In this document: positions 1 to 7,551 of the stretch, in pieces | Layout: the number at the start of each line of letters is the position of its first letter | Numbering within the stretch: the stretch's first letter is position 1 | Notes under the pieces: generated by a model | What the model was told of the DNA's origin: nothing | The model's input: only the letters and a program-made list of their open reading frames with translations | Databases searched by the model: none | NCBI GenBank assembly: GCA_002424815.1 | Contig: DILB01000005.1 | Coordinates: 12,802 to 76,801 of the forward strand | Source: Caryophanales bacterium UBA5603 | GTDB taxonomy: Bacteria; Bacillota_I; Bacilli_A; Izemoplasmatales; Hujiaoplasmataceae | DNA length: 64,000 nt | Reading direction: 5' to 3' | Program-made: the position numbers and the translations under genes

Positions 1-2
1 AG

Positions 3-410
3 AAACGATCAGAAATTATCCTCGATTTTAAACAAAATTCCCAACAAAATAATCTTTGGCCCAATCGCAAGATTGAAAAAAATCGACTTGTCATTCGTGT
101 TGCACCCGGTGAGGGAGTGACGTTTCGGCTCAATACAAAAGAACATGGGTTGTCAACGAATATTCGACCGATGGAAATGGATTATTGCCATGATTGTGAA
201 TTTGTTGGAAACAAACCTGAGGCCTATGAACGATTATTACTTGATTTAATTTCTGGGAATTCAACGTTGTTTACTAGATGGGATGAAATTGAAACATCAT
301 GGAAAAATATTGATAATATCTATCAGTTCATTCCAAAACCAATTGTTTATACGAACTTTAAAGATTTAAAACAGGCGATTAAAAGTCAATTTGGGGAGGT
401 ATTAGAATGA
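3..410 (+). CDS. zwf: Glucose-6-phosphate dehydrogenase, C-terminal part (cut by window edge)
   Basis: The reading frame is open from the left edge to a TGA at 408-410, so only the C-terminal ~135 residues are seen. They match the end of NADP-dependent glucose-6-phosphate dehydrogenase, the first oxidative pentose-phosphate enzyme. Recognisable family blocks are LVIRVAPGEGVTFRLNTK, the MDYCHDCEF segment, PEAYERLLLD and the STLFTRWDEIETSWK block near the end. A GTG at 117 could be mistaken for a start, but the homology continues upstream of it to base 3. The stop overlaps the next gene's ATG (ATGA), so the two are probably translationally coupled. Function is well supported; the N-terminal NADP site is outside the window. 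Confidence 0.93.
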   Translation, partial: KRSEIILDFKQNSQQNNLWPNRKIEKNRLVIRVAPGEGVTFRLNTKEHGLSTNIRPMEMDYCHDCEFVGNKPEAYERLLLDLISGNSTLFTRWDEIETSWKNIDNIYQFIPKPIVYTNFKDLKQAIKSQFGEVLE

Positions 411-1027
411 TTATCCGCGATATCTCAATGACGATTCATCCCCATATGACAGTCTATAAAAACAAAGAGAACAAGCAACCTCTCTTTCTAAAAAGTGCTG
501 ATTTTGAGACGCATGGGGTTTATGAAACCGACATCACAATGAATTTACATACGGGAACTCATATTGATTTTCCTTTGCACACTTTGAAAGAAGGACACAA
601 TTCTGATGGACACCCGCTTTCTACTTTTATTGGAACGGCAAAAGTTTTCGATTTATCGCAAATAGACGAATGTATCTCAAAAGCAGATATCGAACAATTG
701 AATATTCAAAAAGACGATTTTATTCTCTTTAAAACACGAAATAGTTTTCGTGATGATTTTGATTTTAATTTTGTTTATTTGGATGAGAGTGCCGCACAGT
801 ATTTAGCAAACAAAAAAATCAGAGGCGTGGGTATCGATTCGTTAGGCATTGAAAGAAATCAACCAAACCATCCAACCCATGATACGCTTTTGGGTGCAGC
901 GATTATCATTCTTGAAGGCCTGCGTTTAAAGGATATCTCAGAAAATAATTATGAATTCATTTGTCTTCCTTTAAAAATCGCCCATGTTGAAGCGCTTCCG
1001 GTTCGTGCCATTTTAATCGAAAAATAG
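407..1027 (+). CDS. Cyclase-family (kynurenine formamidase-like) metal-dependent hydrolase
   Basis: The 206-residue protein carries the hallmark HTGTHIDFPLH motif (HxGTHxDxPxH, around residues 47-57) of the Pfam cyclase family, whose members include bacterial kynurenine formamidase KynB and isatin hydrolase. The histidines and aspartate of that motif bind the metal. A later HDTLLGA segment fits the family's second conserved histidine region. Start is the ATG at 407 with GGGGAGG seven bases upstream, overlapping the zwf stop. No tryptophan-degradation genes are nearby, so the substrate is unknown; an amide or lactam linked to the sugar-phosphate gene before it cannot be told from sequence. Confidence 0.85.
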   Translation: MIIRDISMTIHPHMTVYKNKENKQPLFLKSADFETHGVYETDITMNLHTGTHIDFPLHTLKEGHNSDGHPLSTFIGTAKVFDLSQIDECISKADIEQLNIQKDDFILFKTRNSFRDDFDFNFVYLDESAAQYLANKKIRGVGIDSLGIERNQPNHPTHDTLLGAAIIILEGLRLKDISENNYEFICLPLKIAHVEALPVRAILIEK

Positions 1028-1064
1028 TCTTAATAATTTAGTTTGTTCAAATTCAGAGAAGATA

Positions 1065-1093
1065 TTGTATTCAATGAATCGGTGCGTTATAAT
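1065..1093 (+). promoter_or_regulatory. Promoter for the Rieske gene
   Basis: TTGTAT at 1065-1070 and a perfect TATAAT at 1088-1093 are separated by 17 bases. They lie about 50 bases before the Rieske start codon, in the gap after the cyclase gene. This is a textbook housekeeping sigma-factor promoter by sequence; transcription itself is inferred. Confidence 0.7.
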
Positions 1094-1143
1094 GACTATG
1101 CAATTTAGTTTTTAAGGCATTCTCATGAGAGGAGACAATTCCA

Positions 1144-1473
1144 ATGTTACACTATGCATGTGAGTGGAAAGACTTGCAAGACCGGATTAAAATGAGAGTG
1201 ATGATTGGAAAATTTCCGATTTTATTAGCATCGGTTCAAGGTCGACCTTATGCAGTTATCGACAAATGTCCGCATATGGGTTTTTCAATTTCAAATGGAA
1301 AATTTGATTCGGGCATTATTCAATGTAAAGAACACGGCCTGCAAATAAACGTCACCAACGGACAAGTAGTAGATACGCCAAAAGCTAATTTTTTAAAGAT
1401 TAGCCCACTTGATCGCCTTATAAGAACTTTTGAATGTGTTATTGAAAATGAAAAGGTTTATATTGAAATGTAG
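1144..1473 (+). CDS. Stand-alone Rieske [2Fe-2S] ferredoxin-like protein
   Basis: A 109-residue single-domain protein with both halves of the Rieske cluster-binding signature: CPHMG (C-x-H) near residue 43 and CKEHG (C-x-x-H) near residue 62. These supply two cysteines and two histidines to a [2Fe-2S] cluster. Length and layout fit the small soluble Rieske ferredoxins (NirD/BphF-like). There is no membrane anchor or fused oxygenase domain. GAGAGGAG precedes the ATG, it has its own promoter at 1065-1093, and it ends in a terminator hairpin, so it is a single-gene unit. The redox partner is not evident from neighbours. Confidence 0.9.
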   Translation: MLHYACEWKDLQDRIKMRVMIGKFPILLASVQGRPYAVIDKCPHMGFSISNGKFDSGIIQCKEHGLQINVTNGQVVDTPKANFLKISPLDRLIRTFECVIENEKVYIEM

Positions 1474-1493
1474 TTTTTATACCATAATTACGA

Positions 1494-1522
1494 ATGATTA
1501 CACTTTTTGTGTGATCATTTTT
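1494..1522 (+). terminator. Rho-independent terminator after the Rieske gene
   Basis: A 10-bp stem (ATGATTACAC paired with GTGTGATCAT, one G-T wobble) around a five-T loop, followed by a T run, about 20 bases past the Rieske stop. Confidence 0.75.
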
Positions 1523-1638
1523 CATTCTTAAAGCAAAATCATTGCATTCAAGTATCATAACTGGTAAATTTAAGTTAAGCATTCCAATGATTTTAGATGG
1601 TTCTTAATGAGAAAGAATCGCCTGAAAGGAGTTTGCCT

Positions 1639-3150
1639 ATGAAAAAAATGATTATCATTTTATTTTCTTTTATGATAATGGGTTCATTCGCATTTTATTC
1701 GGTACGAAATGTTGAAAGTGAATCCACTATTTTACCGCTGAATACAACCATGACCACCATCATTTTTGTGAGTAATGGCGGCACGGCCGTTTCACCCTTT
1801 TCGGGTCTAACAGGGTCGAATATAACTGAACCAGCTACACCGCAAAGAAATGGGTATGCTTTTGCTGGATGGTATCTGGATGATGGAACTTTTCTTAATC
1901 GTTTTACTTTTTCTGTAATGCCTTCTGAAAATATCACCTTATATGCTAAATGGATTGAACTTGAGCCTGTTTTAAATTTTGATTCTTTGGTAAGTCAGTT
2001 ACCCGAGGTCGTGACCATTTCACATCGCATCGCGATTGAAACCGCCCAAGAGGCGTACGATTCTTTATCGGCAGACCAAAAAGCATTATCAAATAATTAT
2101 CAAATTTTTCTAATAAAAGAAAAAGCTTTAGAAGAATTAGAAAAACAAGTGGCGAAAGTCATTCAAATGATTGATAATCTTTCTTGTCCCATTTCTTATA
2201 ATGATAAAGATGATGTATTAATCACAAGGGCTGCTTATGAGGCCTTGGCGGATGACCAAAAAGTATTGGTCACAAATTATGTTTCGCTTTGGGACGCCGA
2301 ACGAAGAGTGTTAGCCCTTGAAGCTGAAGCTCAGTTGGTAGTTGATATGATTGAAGCCTTACCAACAGATATTAGTTTATCGCATTCAAGTGCAGTTTCT
2401 CAAGCCCGGACCGCTTTTGACGCACTCAGCATTTGTCAACAATCTTTTGTTCATAATTACCCAAAATTAGCAAGTGCAGAAGATGCGATTCGTGAATTAA
2501 AAAAAGTCGTCGATGTGGCGAATTTAATTGCGCTCATTGATAGTTTACCATCTGATATCACGTATGATGAAGTGTCAATCATTCGTGAAGCCAGACAGAA
2601 ATATGGATTCATGAGTTCTGATCAACGCAGTCAAATTGTCAACTATGCAGTCTTAGTGTCGGCAGAAAGAGTGATCTCTGATATTGAAACAGCAATGGCT
2701 TTTGAAGCAATGGTCTTAGGTTTTGATGAAATTATCGAACTAAACGATCAAAATCAAATTGAAGCGGCTCGAATCGCATATTTAATTATGAATCAAAATC
2801 AAAAAGCATATGTTTCACCCCAATCCGTTATCGCACTTGAAATAGCAATAGCGAAAATCGATGAACTTCTCCTTATCAATCACGTGATTCAGTTGATAGG
2901 ATCAATCGAATATGTGGAAGAAATCCCTTCACAATCACAAGTGATCATCGCAAGAGAAGCTTACGATGCCCTTTCTGAAGACCAACAAATGCAAGTCACA
3001 AATTATGAAGAATTGCTCAATGCAGAGACGCTATTAGACAATCTTCAAACTTTTAATCCTTATTGGTTCTCCATATTGCTGGTGATTCCCACTGCATTCA
3101 TTGGATACCTGATGCGCTTTAAAATCATCGGTTTATTTAAACGTCCATAA
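1639..3150 (+). CDS. Surface protein with InlB-type B-repeat and helical repeats, C-terminal membrane anchor
   Basis: Start is chosen at the ATG at 1639 (AAAGGAG just upstream) over the in-frame ATG at 1597, because it begins a proper signal peptide (MKKMIIILFSFMIMGSFAFY). Residues ~40-105 form a Listeria-Bacteroides/InlB B-repeat: TIIFVSNGGTAVSP, then the GYAFAGWYLDD and ITLYAKW signatures. The rest is about five degenerate ~85-residue helical repeats built on the pattern I-x-ALP...AR-x-AYDALSxDQ-x-x-VTNY-x-x-L-x-x-AE. A last hydrophobic helix (YWFSILLVIPTAFIGYL) followed by basic residues anchors it in the membrane. The protein should sit outside the cell. Such modules are common in adhesins, but no ligand can be named. 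Confidence 0.8.
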   Translation: MKKMIIILFSFMIMGSFAFYSVRNVESESTILPLNTTMTTIIFVSNGGTAVSPFSGLTGSNITEPATPQRNGYAFAGWYLDDGTFLNRFTFSVMPSENITLYAKWIELEPVLNFDSLVSQLPEVVTISHRIAIETAQEAYDSLSADQKALSNNYQIFLIKEKALEELEKQVAKVIQMIDNLSCPISYNDKDDVLITRAAYEALADDQKVLVTNYVSLWDAERRVLALEAEAQLVVDMIEALPTDISLSHSSAVSQARTAFDALSICQQSFVHNYPKLASAEDAIRELKKVVDVANLIALIDSLPSDITYDEVSIIREARQKYGFMSSDQRSQIVNYAVLVSAERVISDIETAMAFEAMVLGFDEIIELNDQNQIEAARIAYLIMNQNQKAYVSPQSVIALEIAIAKIDELLLINHVIQLIGSIEYVEEIPSQSQVIIAREAYDALSEDQQMQVTNYEELLNAETLLDNLQTFNPYWFSILLVIPTAFIGYLMRFKIIGLFKRP

Positions 3151-3165
3151 CTCATTTCGAGATTT

Positions 3166-3201
3166 AAAAGTTTCCCAACCAATTGGATGGGAAACTTTTT
3201 T
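3166..3201 (+). terminator. Terminator after the repeat protein
   Basis: AAAGTTTCCCA at 3167-3177 pairs perfectly with TGGGAAACTTT at 3188-3198 around a 10-base loop and runs into six Ts. Confidence 0.8.
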
Positions 3202-3240
3202 AATGCATCTTTTAAAAAACATTTGTCGTATCATATGAAT

Positions 3241-3276
3241 AAAAAAAAGCGATGAATCTCTGATGCAATTCTCGCT
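3241..3276 (-). terminator. Terminator after the BadF-type kinase (minus strand)
   Basis: Read on the minus strand, AGCGAGAAT pairs with ATTC-A-TCGCT (one bulged base) and is followed by eight Ts. It lies just past the stop of the kinase gene. Confidence 0.65.
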
Positions 3277-3285
3277 TCGTATCGT

Positions 3286-4227
3286 TTAAGGTTTTTCGTG
3301 AGGGTGAGCATTGAAATAGGAGCGTCTCGCCATGGCAGCTGCGGCAAAAGCAGGATCAACCAACGGAGCAATAATTTCAATTTTAGAATCTATTTTTCGT
3401 ATTTTTTCATAGAGACATTTTTTAAAATATCCTTCTGAATTTCCTAAACTCCCGACAACAACTAAAGTTTTCTTTTGTAATCTGAGTTTTTTTATTAAGC
3501 CCGAAACAGCGAGTGCCAATTCTTGTGTTGCGGATTCGACAATGTTTTTCGCGTATTGATTACCTTTATCGGCGAATTCAGTGACAATGGGTGAAAGTTT
3601 GGCAATTTTGGTTCGTTGATTAAAGTATCGATCCATCACTGACATGATGTCCGTTGCTTCTCGCATACCGATTTCTTTTGCAATAGTTGCGGAAAATTCA
3701 TCGCGTTCATAGCGACCATCATATGCACGAATGACGTGCCTAATCGCTTGAATACCTAAATCATATCCTGATCCTGCATCCCCTTCTTTGTAGCCCCACC
3801 CACCGCATTTATGCTTATTTCCATAGACGTCTTTACCAAATGCAACCATGCCGGTTCCACAAATAAGGGTCATGCCTTCTTCATAACATAAACCGCTCAA
3901 TAGAGCGTTTTCCATATCATTTTTTGCAACAATCATTGTGTCTTCTCGAACGCCCTTAAGATTCTTCAAAAGCAATTCGACGGCTTGAGAATCTTTATCA
4001 AAAACGATACCACCTAAACCTGCAAAAACGCCATCAAAAGTTGCTTTTGGACGGCGATTAAAAAAGACAGTGAGGGCATTTTGAATGTTTTCGAGTGTGG
4101 TTTGCGAACTAACCGTGTCTATCGAGGAAGGACCACCACTGCCTACAAAGAGAAATTCTTCATTTTGATTGACGACAGTGACTTTTGTTTTGGTTCCACC
4201 GCCATCGATTCCTAAAAATAATTTCAT
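3286..4227 (-). CDS. BadF/BadG/BcrA/BcrD-family sugar kinase (N-acetylglucosamine kinase type)
   Basis: Begins MKLFLGIDGGGTKTKVTVV, the phosphate-1 loop of the ASKHA fold as in N-acetylglucosamine kinase. ICGTGMVAFG near residue 125 is the phosphate-2 loop and VVVGSLGNSEGYFK the adenosine motif. At 313 residues it matches the GlcNAc-kinase branch of the family more than the benzoyl-CoA-reductase activators, which carry an iron-sulfur cysteine pattern not seen here. Start is the ATG at 4227 with AAGGAG upstream; the longer frame to 4290 adds 21 residues that do not match the fold. It follows the sugar-import operon but is separated by a terminator and has its own TATAAT. The exact sugar is not known. 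Confidence 0.82.
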   Translation of the reverse strand: MKLFLGIDGGGTKTKVTVVNQNEEFLFVGSGGPSSIDTVSSQTTLENIQNALTVFFNRRPKATFDGVFAGLGGIVFDKDSQAVELLLKNLKGVREDTMIVAKNDMENALLSGLCYEEGMTLICGTGMVAFGKDVYGNKHKCGGWGYKEGDAGSGYDLGIQAIRHVIRAYDGRYERDEFSATIAKEIGMREATDIMSVMDRYFNQRTKIAKLSPIVTEFADKGNQYAKNIVESATQELALAVSGLIKKLRLQKKTLVVVGSLGNSEGYFKKCLYEKIRKIDSKIEIIAPLVDPAFAAAAMARRSYFNAHPHEKP

Positions 4228-4278
4228 GCGTTGTCTCCTTGTAATGACGCGATTTTTCGGGATGAACCCGATACTTTT

Positions 4279-4307
4279 ATTATACTTCAAAAAGATGAAT
4301 TTCAGAA
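4279..4307 (-). promoter_or_regulatory. Probable promoter of the sugar kinase
   Basis: On the minus strand a TATAAT (4279-4284) lies about 50 bases before the kinase ATG; the -35 region (TTCTGA, 17-base spacer) is a poor match. Supported mainly by the upstream terminator, which would cut the gene off from the operon. Confidence 0.45.
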
Positions 4308-4320
4308 GTATAATTTAATA

Positions 4321-4347
4321 AAAAAAACGATAAAAATCGTTTTTTTA
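4321..4347 (-). terminator. Terminator ending the nine-gene sugar operon
   Basis: A near-perfect palindrome, seven As + CGAT, AAAA loop, ATCG + seven Ts, lies just past the SGNH hydrolase stop. It is symmetric and would terminate in either direction; the operon arriving from the right is the likely client. Confidence 0.75.
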
Positions 4348-4355
4348 AACTATGT

Positions 4356-5075
4356 TTATTTGAGAAAAGGCAAGAGTTTAGTCACAATGAGTTCGTAACC
4401 TAGTGCATTAATATGTAAACCTTCAACAGTATATTCTTTTTTCAAATTCCCAAGCGAATCAGAAAAGTCATGGTCAAGATCAATGAAATCAATCTGGGGT
4501 ATATTTTTTAATAGTTGATTGACTTTTCGAATATCTTCATTGTTTCTTGTGCTGACGCTAAAGGGATCCAAAGTGGTATTAACAGGATAAATTCCCTCAA
4601 GAATAATGCGTATATTGGGTGATTTTTCATGAATTAATTTGACAATATCGTGAATATTTTGTGCAATTTTTTCTGGCGTCGTTTTTAAAAGCGCTAAGTC
4701 ATTTGTACCAATCATTAAGACGACTTTTTGTGGTTCAAGGGCAAAGATACTTTCTTCTAAACGATTTTTCAAACCTTCGGTTGTATCGCCGCCGATGCCA
4801 CGATTATATACTGTTAAATCTGGGAAAAAATCATGGATAGGAAAATCTTGTGTGATAGAGTCGCCAACAAAAACGATTCCCCCTTTTTTTGCATGGCGAT
4901 TTTGAATTTGAAATGAAAGCACCTTCAATTCATATCCACTTTTAAGAAATAAAGCCAGCAGATCATCTGCCCCTTTTTTAATACCTTTTATTTTCCCTTC
5001 CTTATAAGCTAAGAAAGTAAATAAAGCAATTATAATAAGGCTTGAACATATTATTATGAACCATTCCCAAAACAT
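4356..5075 (-). CDS. Membrane-anchored SGNH/GDSL hydrolase
   Basis: All catalytic blocks of the SGNH fold are visible: FVGDSIT (block I, nucleophile Ser, ~residue 72), RGIGGDT (block II Gly), MIGTNDL (block III Asn) and DGLHIN near the C-terminus (block V Asp and His). Residues 3-23 form one hydrophobic helix (FIIICSSLIIIALFTFLAY), so the enzyme is probably tethered to the membrane, outside the cell. AGGGAGG precedes the ATG. As the last gene of the sugar operon it may remove acetyl or other ester groups from an imported glycan; this is inference from position, as the family spans esterases, lipases and acetylhydrolases. Confidence 0.88.
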   Translation of the reverse strand: MFWEWFIIICSSLIIIALFTFLAYKEGKIKGIKKGADDLLALFLKSGYELKVLSFQIQNRHAKKGGIVFVGDSITQDFPIHDFFPDLTVYNRGIGGDTTEGLKNRLEESIFALEPQKVVLMIGTNDLALLKTTPEKIAQNIHDIVKLIHEKSPNIRIILEGIYPVNTTLDPFSVSTRNNEDIRKVNQLLKNIPQIDFIDLDHDFSDSLGNLKKEYTVEGLHINALGYELIVTKLLPFLK

Positions 5076-5117
5076 GATTGACCTCCCTAAAACATAAAAG
5101 TGACTTTGAAGTAAATA

Positions 5118-5738
5118 TTAGATTTGCTCGTTATTTTGCTGATCCTTAAAGGGTTCAAGGTATGGGTAAAACAGACGATTTAAATGAGCGGCATTGATGA
5201 CACTCATCAATCCGATTGAAAATAATAAAGTTCCCGTCCACCATTCAAAAAGAATAAATACCATGACGAGCCCTCCCGCTAATAAAAGCGAGCTAAAGGG
5301 ATGACTAGCGCCCATGATTGCGGCATTTTTCAACATTTGGATACGAGACTTGGTTTTAAAGATAGATAACATTGGGAAGAAATACAACAAATAAAGAATG
5401 AGAAATATAGCACTGACGATGCCAGAAGCAGCTAACCAAATCATCTGATGATTCAAACCATAATCAATCACAAAAGCAAACATCAGTCCAAAGACGACAC
5501 TGATTAACCATACTAGGGTCGAAAACCAGAAACTATCTATAAAAGCCGTCCAAAAATCTTTCCAAATTCGTGTTGCATCTTGATGTCCCATGATTTTGAA
5601 AGTCACCGCAAATAAAGCTTTAAAGGCAGCACCAAATAATATGCCTGAACTTAAAATGACAGCCAATAAAAAGAGGAAATTGACTGCCACGATATCTGTG
5701 GCATCCTTAAAGAAGTCCTTTAACCGATATCGTTCCAT
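5118..5738 (-). CDS. DUF624 (YesL-like) membrane protein
   Basis: The 206-residue protein has about five transmembrane helices and the DUF624/YesL arrangement: a short cytoplasmic N-terminus (MERYRLKDFFKDATDIVAVN), a long first helix, and the KDFWTAFIDSFWFS segment before helix three. DUF624 proteins are commonly encoded beside sugar ABC transporters of the CUT1 class, as here, but their role is not established. A TTG at 5741 directly precedes the ATG at 5738; GGAGAGG upstream allows either. It lies 33 bases after the lipoprotein gene in the same operon. Confidence 0.8.
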   Translation of the reverse strand: MERYRLKDFFKDATDIVAVNFLFLLAVILSSGILFGAAFKALFAVTFKIMGHQDATRIWKDFWTAFIDSFWFSTLVWLISVVFGLMFAFVIDYGLNHQMIWLAASGIVSAIFLILYLLYFFPMLSIFKTKSRIQMLKNAAIMGASHPFSSLLLAGGLVMVFILFEWWTGTLLFSIGLMSVINAAHLNRLFYPYLEPFKDQQNNEQI

Positions 5739-5770
5739 CAATTTCCTCTCCTTATTAAAGCAAATGAGTA

Positions 5771-6595
5771 TTAGGCGGGTTTTTTCTTAAGAAAGAAGAA
5801 AACAGCGCCACCAATAATAACTACTGCACCAGCAATGATTCCACCAATTAAGAGTGGGCTTGTGGGGAATTCCCCTGTCAGTTGTAAAGTTGAGCTAGTT
5901 ACATAAACCATTTTACCAGTTCCTGCGCCATCAGCGGCAGTCGGATCAAATCTTTGTAATTCTTCAAACAAAGCTTCTCCCATTGAGACTGAGTAATTAG
6001 CTAAGACGGAAATATCAGCCTTTGTAACAAAACCTGCTAAATCGGCTTCAAGATAAATGTCTGTCCAAATACCATCAATGGCCCAATCTAATGAAGCTTC
6101 AACGATATCTTTGGATTCTTTGAAAGTACAAGTTCTGCCTTCGCAAACCCAAGTTGGTTTTTCCGTAGCATCAAAATCAGACCAGCTGAGTGTGGGTGAC
6201 AAGTTGACTAATTGTTCGTATTTAGCTAAGAAATCCGCAAAATCGGTGAACGAGTAAGTCAAAGTAAAATAACGATGATAACCTTCTGTTTTCATAGCTG
6301 AAACGGTAACGAATGTTGGTGCGTTAGCTTCTAGCCAAGTTTGAATGGCAGATACACCGCCTTGGATATGAGTCGAGTTGATAACAGCGCCTTTACCTTC
6401 TGTTCCTTCTGGATCATCAGGATTTGTAATAGCGGTTGTTGAAAGTGTATCGTCCATTACATCCAAGATAATGGTTCTTGTGCCAGCGCCATCTTTACTT
6501 GTAAAGACAGTTTCAACGCCAACTTCGCCTGGCCAGCAGCCTGTGAGAGCAAATACGGCAAAAACTAAAACTAATACCATTAATAATTTCTTCAT
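5771..6595 (-). CDS. Lipoprotein with C-terminal membrane helix, unknown function
   Basis: The signal peptide ends in LTGC, a lipobox, so the mature protein should begin with a lipidated cysteine at residue 20. About 210 residues of soluble, extracellular sequence follow, including the cysteine pair of WVCEGRTCTFKE that may form a disulfide. The C-terminus is a single glycine-rich hydrophobic helix followed by FFFLKKKPA, so both ends are membrane bound. I do not recognise the middle domain. Its place between the permease and the DUF624 gene makes it a likely accessory factor of the sugar transporter. Confidence 0.7.
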   Translation of the reverse strand: MKKLLMVLVLVFAVFALTGCWPGEVGVETVFTSKDGAGTRTIILDVMDDTLSTTAITNPDDPEGTEGKGAVINSTHIQGGVSAIQTWLEANAPTFVTVSAMKTEGYHRYFTLTYSFTDFADFLAKYEQLVNLSPTLSWSDFDATEKPTWVCEGRTCTFKESKDIVEASLDWAIDGIWTDIYLEADLAGFVTKADISVLANYSVSMGEALFEELQRFDPTAADGAGTGKMVYVTSSTLQLTGEFPTSPLLIGGIIAGAVVIIGGAVFFFLKKKPA

Positions 6596-6625
6596 TTTTT
6601 TCTCCTTTTTCTATTTTTGATTTTT

Positions 6626-7543
6626 TTATGTCTCATCGCCCAAGTAAAATACATACTTGTTAAGGCGTAGTGCCAAGATAGTAATGATTAATACGATGAA
6701 GAGCAAAATCCATGCCATTGCACTGGCCATGCCCATGGCTTTATCAGCCATCATTTTGTCAAAGAGATAATAAGCATAATAATAGGTGGAACGTGACGGA
6801 CCGCCACTGGTCATGATATAAGCCATCGTAAAGACTTGAAAACTACCAATCAATCCCATAATAAAATTGAAGAAGATGGAAGGCGTCATCAAAGGCAAAG
6901 TGATGAGCGTTGCTTTTTTAAACCAACCGGCGCCATCCATCTCAGCGGCTTCATAGAGCGACACAGGGATGTCTTGCATTTGAGCTAAGTAGATAACCAT
7001 CGATCCGCCGGCAGTCCATAAACCCATCAATATTAAGGTCAATTTCGAGAGTTTTGGGTCTAGATACCAAGTGATGGGTTCCATTTTTAATAAGTCATAA
7101 AGTGGTTTTAATAATTGATTAATCAATCCAAAGTTCGGTTGATAGAGCCATAACCATAATAATGACATGGCGACCACACTGACAACATTGGGTAAGTAGA
7201 ACAAAGTTCGGTAAATGCCCATGCCCTTTATTTTGTTATTGAGGAGAAAGGCTAAGGAAAGACCAACAACGATACCTAAAGGGACAGCAATAATAACATG
7301 ATAAACCGTATTTCCCAAACTTTGCCAAAAGAGGTTATCATTAGTGAACAAAATCCGATAGTTTTCAAAGCCGATAAATTTAGGATCTGAAATCATATTA
7401 TAATTGGTAAAACTGATGAATAGCGACATCAATATCGGAAAAATGCCCAACAAGATCAAACCAGTGATCCAAGGCGAAGCAAATAGATAGCCAATGAAGT
7501 TTTCTTGTTTCTTAAGTTTTTTTATTGAGCTGCTTTTACTCAT
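6626..7543 (-). CDS. Sugar ABC transporter permease, MalF/UgpA type
   Basis: A 305-residue CUT1-class permease with six predicted transmembrane helices. The N-terminus (GYLFASPWITGLILLGIFPILMSL) is the usual family opening, and the EAA loop that contacts the ATPase is clear: EAAEMDGAGWFKKATLITLPLMTPS around residues 200-225. It pairs with the second permease at 8859-9722 and the binding protein between them. AGGAGG precedes the ATG. No ATP-binding subunit is encoded in the operon, so a shared MsmX-type ATPase elsewhere is expected. Confidence 0.93.
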   Translation of the reverse strand: MSKSSSIKKLKKQENFIGYLFASPWITGLILLGIFPILMSLFISFTNYNMISDPKFIGFENYRILFTNDNLFWQSLGNTVYHVIIAVPLGIVVGLSLAFLLNNKIKGMGIYRTLFYLPNVVSVVAMSLLWLWLYQPNFGLINQLLKPLYDLLKMEPITWYLDPKLSKLTLILMGLWTAGGSMVIYLAQMQDIPVSLYEAAEMDGAGWFKKATLITLPLMTPSIFFNFIMGLIGSFQVFTMAYIMTSGGPSRSTYYYAYYLFDKMMADKAMGMASAMAWILLFIVLIITILALRLNKYVFYLGDET

Positions 7544-7551
7544 GATGCCTC

